A stretch of DNA of 64,000 nt, from positions 23,014-87,013 of the forward strand of contig NZ_JACHLU010000020.1 in assembly GCF_014204625.1 (NCBI RefSeq), in the 5' to 3' direction. How positions within the stretch are numbered: position 1 is the stretch's first letter; each line of letters starts with the position of its first letter. Under the pieces are notes generated by a model. The model ran no database searches. It was not told where the DNA came from and worked only from the letters and a program-made list of their open reading frames with translations. Source of the stretch: Gillisella vitis (GTDB lineage: Bacteria; Pseudomonadota; Alphaproteobacteria; Rhizobiales; Rhizobiaceae). The position numbers and the translations under genes were made by a program. This document shows, one piece after another, positions 36,047 through 43,780 of this stretch.

Positions 36047-36091
36047 AATATCGTTCCAGAGCCACAGCCGCTGATTGCGCAGGCGGGCGAA

Positions 36092-36130
36092 CAAAAAAGA
36101 AAGCCGGAACGTCGATTGCGATGTTCCGGC
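36092..36130 (-). terminator. Partial terminator between chvE and gguA
   Basis: GCCGGAAC-G-TCG (36103-36114) pairs with CGA-T-GTTCCGGC (36119-36130), 12 pairs including one G-U, with a 4-base loop. Read leftward it is followed by TTTCTTTTTTG (36092-36102). It stands 9 bases beyond the chvE stop, within an operon. This is the usual way to make more binding protein than permease or ATPase. Confidence 0.8.
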
Positions 36131-36139
36131 CGCTCTCTA

Positions 36140-37204
36140 TTACTTCAGTTGGTCGGCCTTGTAGTAGCCGCCTTCAACCAGAACCTTCTCATAGTTGGCT
36201 TTGGTGACAGCAACAGGCTTCAGCAGGTAGGAAGGAACAACCTTGACGCCGTTGTCGTAGGTCTTGGTGTCGTTGACTTCAGGCGTCTTGCCTTCCATCA
36301 GCGCATCGACCATGGCAACCGTAACCTTTGCAAGATCACGGGTGTCCTTGAAGATTGTCGAATACTGCTCACCGGCAATGATCGACTTCACGGATGGGAC
36401 TTCAGCGTCCTGACCGGAAATGAACGGCAAAGGCTGATCCTTCGTGCCATAGCCTACGCCCTTGAGCGAGGAGATGATACCGATGGAAATGCCATCGTAA
36501 GGCGACAGAACAGCGTTCACCTTGGCATCGGTGTAATAGGCCGACAGCAGGTTATCCATACGGGCCTGTGCAACCGCACCGTCCCAACGCAGTGTACCAA
36601 CCTTGTCCATGCCGGTCTGGCCGGACTTCACCACCAGCTTGCCGCTGTCGATGTAAGGCTGAAGCACCGACATTGCGCCGTTGTAGAAGAAGAAGGCGTT
36701 GTTGTCGTCTGGCGAGCCGCCGAACAGCTCAATATTGAATGGACCCTTGCCGTCCTTCAGGCCGAGGCCGTCAACAAGCGTACCAGCCTGCAAAACGCCA
36801 ACCTGGAAGTTGTCAAATGTCGCATAGTAGTCAACATTTGGGCTGTCACGGATCAGACGGTCGTAAGCGATAACCTTGACGCCAGCGTCATGGGCCTGCT
36901 TGAGAACGTCAGACAGTGTGGTGCCGTCGATCGATGCAATCACCAGAACCTTGTCGCCCTTGGTGACCATGTTTTCGATCTGCGACAGCTGGTTTGGAAT
37001 GTCGTCGTCGGCATATTGCAGGTCCGTCTTGTAACCGGCTGCTTCCAGCTGCTTGACGATGTTGTTGCCGTCATCAATCCAGCGGGCCGAGGACTTGGTT
37101 GGCATGGCAATGCCGACAGTGCCTTTGTCTGCTGCGAAAACAGACGATGACATCACAGCTGCGCCCAACGCTACGGACGCAAAAAGCTTTACGATTTTAT
37201 TCAC
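36140..37204 (-). CDS. chvE: Multiple sugar-binding periplasmic protein ChvE
   Basis: 354 residues from GTG 37204, set by GGGAGG seven bases upstream and by the size of ChvE precursors; the open frame continues 49 codons upstream with no ribosome site. The signal peptide is NKIVKLFASVALGAAVMSSSV, cleaved near FAADKG. The mature part begins GTVGIAMPTKSSARWIDDGN and is a type I periplasmic binding fold with NIELFGGSPDDNNA and SPYDGISIGIISSL. ChvE feeds sugars to GguAB and in Agrobacterium also presents monosaccharides to the VirA sensor to boost virulence induction. It is divergent from gbpR. Confidence 0.95.
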   Translation of the reverse strand: MNKIVKLFASVALGAAVMSSSVFAADKGTVGIAMPTKSSARWIDDGNNIVKQLEAAGYKTDLQYADDDIPNQLSQIENMVTKGDKVLVIASIDGTTLSDVLKQAHDAGVKVIAYDRLIRDSPNVDYYATFDNFQVGVLQAGTLVDGLGLKDGKGPFNIELFGGSPDDNNAFFFYNGAMSVLQPYIDSGKLVVKSGQTGMDKVGTLRWDGAVAQARMDNLLSAYYTDAKVNAVLSPYDGISIGIISSLKGVGYGTKDQPLPFISGQDAEVPSVKSIIAGEQYSTIFKDTRDLAKVTVAMVDALMEGKTPEVNDTKTYDNGVKVVPSYLLKPVAVTKANYEKVLVEGGYYKADQLK

Positions 37205-37429
37205 GAGGAACCTCCCTTGGTTTCCAATTTCCTGTGCTGCACCATTCCACCCCCGCTCCATGGGGGTTCTGGTCAAATGCAGTAGCGGCCCCAGCTCCGT
37301 CTGTTCGCCGCGAAAGAACCCGGCAGGCTTATTCAGCACCACATGATCCATATCGGACTCTTATCGTCCATTGTATGTCTTTCAAATGATTTATTTGACA
37401 ATCCACATACCAAAGTTGATATATGAACC
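37205..37429. promoter_or_regulatory. Divergent chvE / gbpR control region
   Basis: 225 bp between the two start codons. For gbpR, TTGACA (37395-37400) and GATATA (37418-37423) are spaced by 17 bases and would start transcription at or within a base or two of the ATG at 37430, so a leaderless mRNA is possible. An imperfect palindrome ATACCAAAGTTGATAT (37407-37422) overlaps this -10 and is a candidate LysR-type (GbpR) site. No equally clear chvE promoter is seen. The stretch 37205-37360 is the long chvE leader. Confidence 0.45.
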
Positions 37430-38362
37430 ATGCTTAGCCCCGTTTCAAACCGCCTTCAGCCCAAGCATTTTAATCTGGTCAGAGCCATATTTGAGCTTGG
37501 CCAGCTTAATCTTGCCGCTGGCCAGCTCTCAATAACCCAGCCTGCCGCATCACGCATGTTGGCAGAGACCGAGCGCATTGTTGGTGCCCCTGTGTTTGTG
37601 CGCACGCCCAAGGGCATGGAGCCAACCGAACTGGGGGTGGCGCTGGCGCGCCGGGCCGAGATTCTGCTGGAGGAAATGTTCGAGGCCATGCGCGAGGTGG
37701 ATGCCATCAAGCGTGGCGCGTCGGGTACGGTGCGTGTTGGCGCGGTGACGGGTGGGGCATTGGGCTATATTGTACCTGCCATCAAGGCGTTGAAAGTTGA
37801 GGCGCGCACCGCCGATATTTATGTGGATGTTGCGCCCAGTGGCGCGCTGATTTCCAATCTGGTTTCCGGGCAGTTTGACTTTGTGCTGGGGCGCATTCCG
37901 GTGGGGGTTGATGCCCGCCAGTTTGACATACGCCATGCCCGCACCGAAGAAGTGGATCTGATTGTGCATCAGACCCATCCACTGGCCAATGCGACCCGTC
38001 TTGGCATGGCAGATTTGCAGCATTTTCCCTGGGTGATGCAGGGACCGGGCGCGCCGGTGCGGCAGGCGGTGGAAAATGCCTTTATACAGGCAGGCACGGG
38101 CCTGCCGGTGGATGTGGTCAATACGACATCGCTGCTGGTGATGATTGCCATGATTGCAACGTCAAACGCCATTGCGCCCTTGTCGCAGGAAGTGTCCGAT
38201 CTTCTCTGTCGTCAGACCACGGGTGCAGGGCTTTGTCGCCTTGCCATCAGCACTCCGATTGTTGTGTTGCCTTACCATCTGATCAGCCTGAAAAGCCGCA
38301 GCATGTCGACTTTGGCATCGCGGCTGCAAGATCTTGTGCTTCAGGAGTTTGTCGCCCGATAA
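37430..38362 (+). CDS. gbpR: LysR-family regulator GbpR
   Basis: 310 residues. The N-terminal winged helix reads FELGQLNLAAGQLSITQPAASRMLAETERIVG (about 21-52 in pieces: SITQPAASRMLAETE is the recognition helix). A periplasmic-binding-like effector domain follows (about 95-300; TVRVGAVTGGALGYIVPAI). In Agrobacterium GbpR (galactose-binding-protein regulator) activates chvE in the presence of sugars such as arabinose, galactose and fucose. Position and divergent orientation to chvE support the name. No ribosome site stands before the ATG. Confidence 0.9.
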   Translation: MLSPVSNRLQPKHFNLVRAIFELGQLNLAAGQLSITQPAASRMLAETERIVGAPVFVRTPKGMEPTELGVALARRAEILLEEMFEAMREVDAIKRGASGTVRVGAVTGGALGYIVPAIKALKVEARTADIYVDVAPSGALISNLVSGQFDFVLGRIPVGVDARQFDIRHARTEEVDLIVHQTHPLANATRLGMADLQHFPWVMQGPGAPVRQAVENAFIQAGTGLPVDVVNTTSLLVMIAMIATSNAIAPLSQEVSDLLCRQTTGAGLCRLAISTPIVVLPYHLISLKSRSMSTLASRLQDLVLQEFVAR

Positions 38363-38401
38363 TTTGCTGCATCGGAACGTACCGAAACCGTTAACAAAGG
38401 C

Positions 38402-38430
38402 TTGTATTGGGGGTGTGAACTCTCTTTAAT
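38402..38430 (+). promoter_or_regulatory. Candidate sigma70 promoter of pntAB
   Basis: TTGTAT (38402-38407) and TTTAAT (38425-38430) are separated by 17 bases. They lie about 80-105 bases upstream of the two possible pntA starts and 40 bases after the gbpR stop. Found by eye only. Confidence 0.45.
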
Positions 38431-38510
38431 AACGTCGCTGTGATGCGATGAGATCATCAGGTCACGGGGACGTGGGATACGAGATGCGATAGCGTCTTGA
38501 GGAGCCCCAC

Positions 38511-40112
38511 ATGGTGAGGGTCAGGAGGTGCGTTTTGAGTTTGAAAATAGGGTCGCCGAAAGAATTATATGCAGGCGAGGCGCGCGTGGCGATGACGCCA
38601 GACAGCGCGCAGGCTTTGCAGAAACTGGGCTATGACTGTGTTGTGGAAGCGGGCGCTGGTAAAGCTGCCGGCTTTTCCGATGATGCCTATCGTGCCGCAG
38701 GTGTAACCGTTTTAGACACGGCCGCAGAGCTTTATGCCAGCGCCGATGTTGTGGCGAAAGTTCGTCCGCCGGAATCATCAGAGGTGGAGCAGCTTGCCCC
38801 TGGCAAAACCCTGATCTCTTTCTTCTATCCAGCACAGAACGCAGCGCTGCTGGAAGAAGTCAAGGCCAAGGGCGCAAACGTTATTGCCATGGATATGGTG
38901 CCGCGTATCTCGCGCGCCCAGAAGATGGATGCTCTGTCTTCCATGGCGAATATTGCCGGTTATCGCGCTGTCATTGAGGCAGGCAATAATTTTGGCCGCT
39001 TCTTTACCGGACAGGTCACGGCTGCTGGTAAAGTTCCGCCCGCAAAAGTGCTGATTATCGGTGCCGGTGTGGCGGGCCTTGCCGCGATTGGCACGGCCAC
39101 TTCGCTGGGTGCGATTGTCTATGCCTTTGATGTTCGTCCCGAAGTGGCCGAGCAGATTGAAAGCATGGGCGCGCAATTCGTTTATCTCGAATTTGAAGCC
39201 GCGCAGGATGGGGCGGCGACCGGCGGTTATGCTGCACCGTCCTCGCCGGAATTCCGCGAAAAACAACTGGCGAAATTCCGTGAACTGGCCCCGGAAATCG
39301 ACATTGTCATCACCACGGCGCTCATTCCCGGACGCGATGCACCCAAGCTGTGGCTGGCCGATATGGTGGCGTCGATGAAGCCCGGTTCGGTCGTGATTGA
39401 CCTGGCCGCAGAGCGCGGTGGCAATTGCGACCTGACTGTGGCTGATCAGCGCGTGGTTTCGGATAATGGTGTGATTGTCGTTGGTTACACGGATTTCCCA
39501 AGCCGGATGGCGGCGCAATCCTCGACGCTCTATTCCACCAATATCCGCCATATGATGACCGATCTGACACCTGCCAAGGATGGCAAGCTTGTTCACAATA
39601 TGGAAGACGACGTTATCCGTGGCGCAACGGTGACATTTGAGGGTGCGATTACCTTCCCGCCGCCGCCGCCGAAGGTGCAGGCCATTGCCGCCGCCAAGCC
39701 GAAGGAAAAGGTGAAGGAACCGACACCGGAGGAAAAACGCGCCAGGGAAGCGGCTGAGTTCAAGGCGCAAACCACCAATCAGGTCAAGCTGCTGGCCATT
39801 GGCACGGCTGTGATGCTGCTGGTGGGTGCCTTTGCCCCGGCCAGTTTCATGAGTCATTTCATTGTGTTTGTTCTCGCCTGTTTCATTGGTTTCTCGGTGA
39901 TCTGGAATGTCAGCCACTCGCTGCATACGCCGCTGATGGCCGTGACCAATGCCATTTCCGGTATCGTCATTCTGGGCGCATTGCTGCAAATCGGGTCCAG
40001 CAATTGGCTGGTGGTAACATTGGCGGCACTGTCGGTACTGATTGCGACGATCAACATCGTCGGCGGCTTCCTCGTGACACGGCGCATGCTCGCCATGTTC
40101 CAGAAGTCCTGA
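38511..40112 (+). CDS. pntA: NAD(P) transhydrogenase subunit alpha (single-chain PntA)
   Basis: 533 residues from ATG 38511 (GAGGAG six bases upstream). An in-frame TTG at 38535 has its own AGGAGG six bases upstream and would give a 525-residue protein starting MSLKIGSPKE, closer to the usual family start. Domain I binds NAD(H): VLIIGAGVAGLAAIGTATSL (about 184-203). A charged linker (KPKEKVKEPTPEEKRAREAA) leads to four membrane helices (about 420-525). Many alphaproteobacteria split this subunit into PntAA and PntAB; here both parts are one chain as in E. coli. With PntB it couples proton entry to NADPH formation from NADH in the inner membrane. Confidence 0.93.
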   Translation: MVRVRRCVLSLKIGSPKELYAGEARVAMTPDSAQALQKLGYDCVVEAGAGKAAGFSDDAYRAAGVTVLDTAAELYASADVVAKVRPPESSEVEQLAPGKTLISFFYPAQNAALLEEVKAKGANVIAMDMVPRISRAQKMDALSSMANIAGYRAVIEAGNNFGRFFTGQVTAAGKVPPAKVLIIGAGVAGLAAIGTATSLGAIVYAFDVRPEVAEQIESMGAQFVYLEFEAAQDGAATGGYAAPSSPEFREKQLAKFRELAPEIDIVITTALIPGRDAPKLWLADMVASMKPGSVVIDLAAERGGNCDLTVADQRVVSDNGVIVVGYTDFPSRMAAQSSTLYSTNIRHMMTDLTPAKDGKLVHNMEDDVIRGATVTFEGAITFPPPPPKVQAIAAAKPKEKVKEPTPEEKRAREAAEFKAQTTNQVKLLAIGTAVMLLVGAFAPASFMSHFIVFVLACFIGFSVIWNVSHSLHTPLMAVTNAISGIVILGALLQIGSSNWLVVTLAALSVLIATINIVGGFLVTRRMLAMFQKS

Positions 40113-40127
40113 GGGGGAAAATAGACC

Positions 40128-41561
40128 ATGGCAATTGGTATTGTTTCTGCGGCCTATATTGCGGCTGCTGTGTTGTTTATCCTCTCGCTGGGTGGCCTGT
40201 CCGGGCAGGAAAGCGCCAAGCGCGCCGTCTGGTACGGGATTGTCGGTATGGGGCTTGCGGTGATTGCTACCGTGTTTGGCCCGGATGTCGGCCATTGGTT
40301 CATCATCGTGCTGATGATCGCTGGGGGCTCGGTGCTGGGCTATTATGTCGCCTCGCGCGTGCAGATGACAGAAATGCCGCAGCTTGTGGCGGCTTTGCAT
40401 AGTTTTGTGGGCTTAGCCGCCGTGTTTATTGGCTATAACGCCCATATCGAAGAAGCGCATGTGGCGCGGCTGGATGAGACGGCGCGTGCCTCGCTCACCG
40501 GCTTTGCGGCCATTCTGGCTCATAAATTGCCAGTGGAGCTGGCGATTATGAAGGTCGAGGTGTTTCTCGGCGTGTTCATCGGTGCTGTGACCTTCACCGG
40601 CTCTGTCATTGCCTTTGGTAAATTGGCGGGCAAGGTGGATGGCAAGGCCAAAAAACTGCCCGGTGGCCATATGTTGAATGCCGGTGCAGCGGCCCTGTCC
40701 TTCATTCTGTTGATTGCCTATTTCTATGGTGCGGGCGCATGGGCGCTGGTGCTGATGACACTGCTGGCCTTTTTCATTGGCTATCACCTGATCATGGGTA
40801 TTGGCGGTGCTGACATGCCCGTCGTCGTCTCGATGCTCAACAGCTATTCCGGCTGGGCAGCGGCAGCCATTGGCTTTACGCTCGGCAATGACCTGTTGAT
40901 TGTGACGGGTGCGCTGGTTGGCTCGTCCGGTGCCATCCTGTCCTACATCATGTGCAAGGCCATGAACCGCTCGTTTGTCTCGGTTATCCTCGGCGGCTTC
41001 GGTACGACCACGGGTCCGGCGATGGAAATCACCGGCGAGCAGATTGCCATTGATGCCGAAGGCGTGGCCAATGCCCTCAACGAAGCCGATAGCGTCATCA
41101 TCGTGCCCGGTTACGGCATGGCGGTGGCGCAGGCGCAACAGGCGGTGTCTGAACTCACCCGCAAGCTGCGCGATGCTGGCAAGAACGTGCGTTTTGCCAT
41201 CCATCCGGTGGCTGGCCGTTTGCCGGGGCATATGAATGTGCTCTTGGCCGAAGCGAAGGTTCCTTACGACATCGTGATGGAAATGGACGAAATCAACGAC
41301 GATTTCCCGGAAACTGACGTCGTCATCGTCATCGGCTCCAACGACATCGTCAACCCCGCGGCCGAAGAAGACCCGAATTCCCCGATTGCCGGAATGCCTG
41401 TGTTGCAGGTGTGGAAGGCAAAGCAGGTGTTTGTGTCCAAACGCGGCCAGGGCACAGGCTATTCCGGCATCGAGAACCCGCTGTTCTATAAGGAAAACAC
41501 GCGGATGTTCTATGGTGACGCGAAAAAGTCGGTGAGTGAATTGTTGCCGATGATCAAGTAA
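40128..41561 (+). CDS. pntB: NAD(P) transhydrogenase subunit beta
   Basis: 477 residues. About nine N-terminal membrane helices (1-265) form the proton channel domain II. The C-terminal domain III binds NADP(H): VPGYGMAVAQAQQAVSEL (about 325-342) is its Gly-rich loop, with FAIHPVAGRLPGHMNVLLAE and VIVIGSNDIVNPAAEEDPNS. It starts 15 bases after pntA, with a short GGGGGAAA ribosome site. A clear intrinsic terminator follows its stop. NADPH from this complex would serve biosynthesis and balance the NAD(P)H made by the sugar dehydrogenases nearby. Confidence 0.96.
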   Translation: MAIGIVSAAYIAAAVLFILSLGGLSGQESAKRAVWYGIVGMGLAVIATVFGPDVGHWFIIVLMIAGGSVLGYYVASRVQMTEMPQLVAALHSFVGLAAVFIGYNAHIEEAHVARLDETARASLTGFAAILAHKLPVELAIMKVEVFLGVFIGAVTFTGSVIAFGKLAGKVDGKAKKLPGGHMLNAGAAALSFILLIAYFYGAGAWALVLMTLLAFFIGYHLIMGIGGADMPVVVSMLNSYSGWAAAAIGFTLGNDLLIVTGALVGSSGAILSYIMCKAMNRSFVSVILGGFGTTTGPAMEITGEQIAIDAEGVANALNEADSVIIVPGYGMAVAQAQQAVSELTRKLRDAGKNVRFAIHPVAGRLPGHMNVLLAEAKVPYDIVMEMDEINDDFPETDVVIVIGSNDIVNPAAEEDPNSPIAGMPVLQVWKAKQVFVSKRGQGTGYSGIENPLFYKENTRMFYGDAKKSVSELLPMIK

Positions 41562-41584
41562 AGATCCGCTGGTTTATAAAATGG

Positions 41585-41617
41585 AGGCCGGGCAGATATG
41601 TCCGGCCTTTATTTTTC
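41585..41617 (+). terminator. Intrinsic terminator of pntAB
   Basis: AGGCCGG (41585-41591) and CCGGCCT (41602-41608) form a GC-rich stem, followed by TTATTTTT. The U-tract lies inside the 3' end of the convergent tetR gene. Confidence 0.88.
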
Positions 41618-42154
41618 GTCGAAAAGCAGACGAATATCAGTGCAGATTTCCTGCCATTCATTTTCACTGATGGTCATCAGCTCCAGTCCGCGGAGCCAAA
41701 AAAGACCTTCAGCGGCAAGGATGGCGACGCGGGCGCGGCGTCCTTCTGCTGTGGTGGTGTCAATTTTTGCCATCAAATCGCTGTAGTAGTCTTTGATTGG
41801 CGCTCTGTAATGCGGTTCGCGCACAAGGCTGCTGAGAAGGGCTGCGGCCCGTCCTCCCATTTTGGGATCGCTTTTGCGATAGGCCTCGACATGGGCGAGG
41901 GCGGCGACCTGCGGGTGGCCCTCGTTTTCGGATGTGGCCAAGGTGCACAGCGCATCAAAGTCAATGTTCACCCGCTCAACCATCGCTTCAATCAAGGCGT
42001 CTTTGGTGCCATAGGCGTAGAGCACGCCGCCCTTGCTGACCTCAGCCTCTTTGGCGACGGCGTCAATCGTCAGTTTGCCAATACCAACCTTTTCAATAAC
42101 CCGGTCGGCGGCCTCCAGAATGCGCGTGCGGTCGATTGTTTGGTGTCTGCCCAT
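41609..42154 (-). CDS. TetR-family repressor
   Basis: 181 residues from ATG 42154, preceded by AGAGGCAG; the frame runs 14 codons upstream without support. The helix-turn-helix is LTIDAVAKEAEVSKGGVLYAYGTKDALIEA (about 28-57 in parts). The C-terminal half is a variable ligand-binding domain with KMGGRAAALLSSLVREPH. It is divergent from a 14-TM efflux gene 80 bases away, the usual arrangement for a repressor of a drug pump. A CCGTC-TG-GACGG palindrome lies between them. Inducer unknown. It ends within the pntAB terminator tail. Confidence 0.88.
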   Translation of the reverse strand: MGRHQTIDRTRILEAADRVIEKVGIGKLTIDAVAKEAEVSKGGVLYAYGTKDALIEAMVERVNIDFDALCTLATSENEGHPQVAALAHVEAYRKSDPKMGGRAAALLSSLVREPHYRAPIKDYYSDLMAKIDTTTAEGRRARVAILAAEGLFWLRGLELMTISENEWQEICTDIRLLFDEK

Positions 42155-42171
42155 GTCTGCCTCTTTTAAAA

Positions 42172-42183
42172 CCGTCTGGACGG
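42172..42183. promoter_or_regulatory. Candidate TetR operator between tetR and efflux gene
   Basis: CCGTC-TG-GACGG has perfect 5-base arms and lies 17 bases upstream of the tetR start and about 50 bases before the pump start. Just beside it is a looser CATC...GATG symmetry (42193-42208). A single site could control both genes. Confidence 0.4.
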
Positions 42184-42234
42184 ATATATATGTCATCTCG
42201 AATACGATGTAAACCGTGCGGATTGGAGAGTATC

Positions 42235-43734
42235 ATGCGTGTGCTGAACCGGTGGCTTATTCTGGCAGCTGTTATTCTGGCCTACGTACCAATTATCGTT
42301 GATATGACGATTTTGCACATTGCTGTGCCATCTTTGACGGAAGGCCTGGGCGCTTCTTCAACCGAAGTGTTGTGGATTATTGACGTCTATCCGCTGATCA
42401 TGGCCGGGTTGCTGGTGCCAATGGGCACTTTGGGCGATCGGCTTGGCTATCGTCGTTTGATGCTGATTGGACTGGCTATTTTCACCGTGGCCTCCGTGCT
42501 GGCGGCCTTTTCCATCAGTGCATCCATGTTGATTGCGGCGCGCGTGTTGCTGGCGATTGGCGCGGCCATGGTCATGCCCTGCGTTTTGGCCGTGATTCGT
42601 CAGACGTTTGAAGATCCGCAGGAGCGGGCCTTTGCACTGGGTTTGTGGACGGTGGTTGGCTCTGCGGGCGCGGCCATTGGTCCGCTTGCGGGCGGCTTTT
42701 TGCTGGAACATTTCTGGTGGGGGTCGGTCTTTCTGATCAACGTGCCAATTATGGCTGTTGTCTTGTCAATGGCATATTTTGTCTTGCCAAAGATCGTGCC
42801 AGTCTCGACAGCCCCTTGGAAAATCAGCCAAGCCATCTTGCTGATTGCAGGCCTTTTGGCCACCGTTTACGCCATCAAATCAGCCGTTAAAGTTGATTCT
42901 TCCCTGACGCTGACGGTGGCTCTGCTTGTTGTCGGCGTTGGCCTGCTGACATGGTTCGGTCGCCTGCAGGTGACATCAACCCAGCCGATGCTGGATTTGA
43001 GCCTGTTCACCAATCCGGCAATTGCGGTTGGCTTGTTGATGGCATTTGTCGCCTCTGGGGCATTTTCCGGCTTTGAGCTGATTTTGGCGCAGGAGCTGCA
43101 ATATGTTGCCGGTTTCAGCCCCTTGAATGCCGGTTTGTTTATGATGCCTTTGGTGATTGCCTCTGCGATTTCCGGGCCGATTGCCGGTAAGCTTACCAGC
43201 TTTTTCGGACTTCGCCCTTTGGCCGTGACCGGTCTTCTTGGCGCATCTGTTTCTCTGTTTGGCATTGCGATGCTGGATTTGCATCAGGATATTGTCCTGA
43301 TTGAAATTTTGCTTGCCATATTCGGGTTTGCAATGGGTGTGAGCCTCTTGGCATCGTCTGTGGCCATTATGGGGGCGGTTGATGCGAGTAAAGGTGGGGC
43401 GGCGGGCGCGCTTGAAGCAACAGGCTATGAATTGGGGGCGGGATTGGGCATCACCTTTTTCGGCGTTTTGCTGACCTCCCATTACCGATCGGCGTTTGCT
43501 CTGCCTTTGAGCGGAACGGAGGGGGCGGCTGCCCACTCGATTGGCGAGGCCATGCACATTGCCCGCCAGATTGGCGGCGAGCGCGGTGACGCCATTGCCG
43601 ATACGGCGCGAGCCTCCTTTTCCAGCGCCCATGGCTTGGTGCTGACAACAACGTCAATACTGATTTTGCTTCTGACTTTTGTCGTGTTCTTTGCCCTGAG
43701 CAACCATAAGGATAAGCCGGTATCTACGCATTGA
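42235..43734 (+). CDS. MFS multidrug efflux pump, 14-TM SmvA/QacA-like (DHA2)
   Basis: 499 residues from ATG 42235 after GGAGAG. About 14 membrane helices. VDMTILHIAVPSLTEGLGAS (about 22-41) carries the motif D1-like Asp region and WIIDVYPLIMAGLLVPMGTL (about 46-65) with GDRLGYRRLM is the DHA2 A-loop; these match SmvA and QacA, which export quaternary ammonium compounds and methyl viologen by proton antiport. The divergent tetR gene probably represses it. The gene ends at a bidirectional hairpin shared with the uronate operon. Confidence 0.88.
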   Translation: MRVLNRWLILAAVILAYVPIIVDMTILHIAVPSLTEGLGASSTEVLWIIDVYPLIMAGLLVPMGTLGDRLGYRRLMLIGLAIFTVASVLAAFSISASMLIAARVLLAIGAAMVMPCVLAVIRQTFEDPQERAFALGLWTVVGSAGAAIGPLAGGFLLEHFWWGSVFLINVPIMAVVLSMAYFVLPKIVPVSTAPWKISQAILLIAGLLATVYAIKSAVKVDSSLTLTVALLVVGVGLLTWFGRLQVTSTQPMLDLSLFTNPAIAVGLLMAFVASGAFSGFELILAQELQYVAGFSPLNAGLFMMPLVIASAISGPIAGKLTSFFGLRPLAVTGLLGASVSLFGIAMLDLHQDIVLIEILLAIFGFAMGVSLLASSVAIMGAVDASKGGAAGALEATGYELGAGLGITFFGVLLTSHYRSAFALPLSGTEGAAAHSIGEAMHIARQIGGERGDAIADTARASFSSAHGLVLTTTSILILLLTFVVFFALSNHKDKPVSTH

Positions 43735-43742
43735 CCGACACC

Positions 43743-43778
43743 AAAACACCCTGTTTTCGCAAAAAAACAGGGTGTTTT
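43743..43778. terminator. Bidirectional terminator between efflux gene and uxaA
   Basis: AAAACACCCTGTTTT (43743-43757) and AAAACAGGGTGTTTT (43764-43778) form a perfect 15-bp stem with a 6-base loop. T-rich sequence flanks both sides, and it fills the 46-bp gap between two converging genes. Confidence 0.9.
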
Positions 43779-43780
43779 CT

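Noticed and set aside
37205..37351. Longer ChvE starting at 37351
   Set aside because: The extra 49 residues have no ribosome site and would bury the signal peptide; GTG 37204 with GGGAGG fits the known ChvE precursor length.
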